Origin: an uncultured Frankineae bacterium
Lineage (GTDB): Bacteria > Actinomycetota > Actinomycetes > Mycobacteriales > SCTD01
Assembly: GCA_902805805.1 (NCBI GenBank)
Contig: CADCUE010000246.1
Span: 1 to 7,576 of the forward strand
Reading direction: 5' to 3'
Length of the DNA stretch: 7,576 nt
This document shows positions 7,556-7,576 of this stretch, piece by piece (the first letter of the stretch is position 1; every line of letters begins with the position of its first letter). The position numbers were made by a program, and so were the translations under genes. The notes under the pieces were generated by a model that did not search any database, was not told the DNA's origin, and was given only the letters and a program-made list of their open reading frames with translations.

Positions 7556-7576
7556 CGGCCCCGGGTGCCGGGGCCG
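7556..7576. repeat. Second hairpin at the window edge
   Basis: CGGCCCC (7556-7562) and GGGGCCG (7570-7576) form a 7-bp stem with a 7-nt loop. The right arm ends at the last base of the window, so the structure may be longer. It could be a tandem terminator or belong to the next gene; the rest is out of view. Confidence 0.4.

Overview
The window is very GC-rich, with third codon positions almost always G or C, GTG starts and alanine/arginine-rich products. This points to a high-GC Actinomycetota genome; I cannot place the genus. The gene order cyclophilin (-) / metallo-beta-lactamase-fold hydrolase, hisS (+) resembles the Mycobacterium tuberculosis block ppiB (Rv2582), Rv2581c, hisS (Rv2580c), recalled from memory, where ppiB is likewise divergent. 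aspS follows hisS directly here. This is mostly a core chromosomal region.

Layout. (1) 1-2017, plus strand: the 3' end of a gene whose product ends in a DUF4352-like beta-sandwich, overlapping by 4 bp a complete gene for a secreted protein with propeller-like GGxFxxxNG repeats and a C-terminal fibronectin type III domain. (2) 2018-2081: a convergent gap holding a 14-bp-stem hairpin likely to terminate transcription from both sides. (3) 2082-3612, minus strand: a membrane-anchored extracytoplasmic cyclophilin (ppiB-like) followed 1 bp later by a six-helix membrane protein of unknown function with an LDDxxxxHD motif. (4) 3613-3795: a 183-bp divergent promoter region rich in inverted repeats. 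(5) 3796-7489, plus strand: a tightly coupled three-gene operon of hydrolase, histidyl-tRNA synthetase and aspartyl-tRNA synthetase, with 1-bp and 4-bp overlaps. (6) 7490-7576: a strong terminator hairpin and a second hairpin at the window edge.

Working together: the hydrolase-hisS-aspS operon couples two class II tRNA synthetases to a glyoxalase II-like enzyme. AspRS carries His31 and a Leu at the position linked to tRNA-Asn acceptance, so it is probably the non-discriminating type that charges both tRNA-Asp and tRNA-Asn, with GatCAB then making Asn-tRNA. The minus-strand pair are envelope proteins: one folds proteins outside the membrane and the other is an unrecognised integral membrane protein. 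The leftmost pair look like secreted or surface proteins.

I found no mobile element, CRISPR array, RNA gene or phage gene. I do not see a clearly new system. The best leads are the unknown membrane protein, the repeat-rich divergent promoter region and the secreted propeller/FnIII protein.
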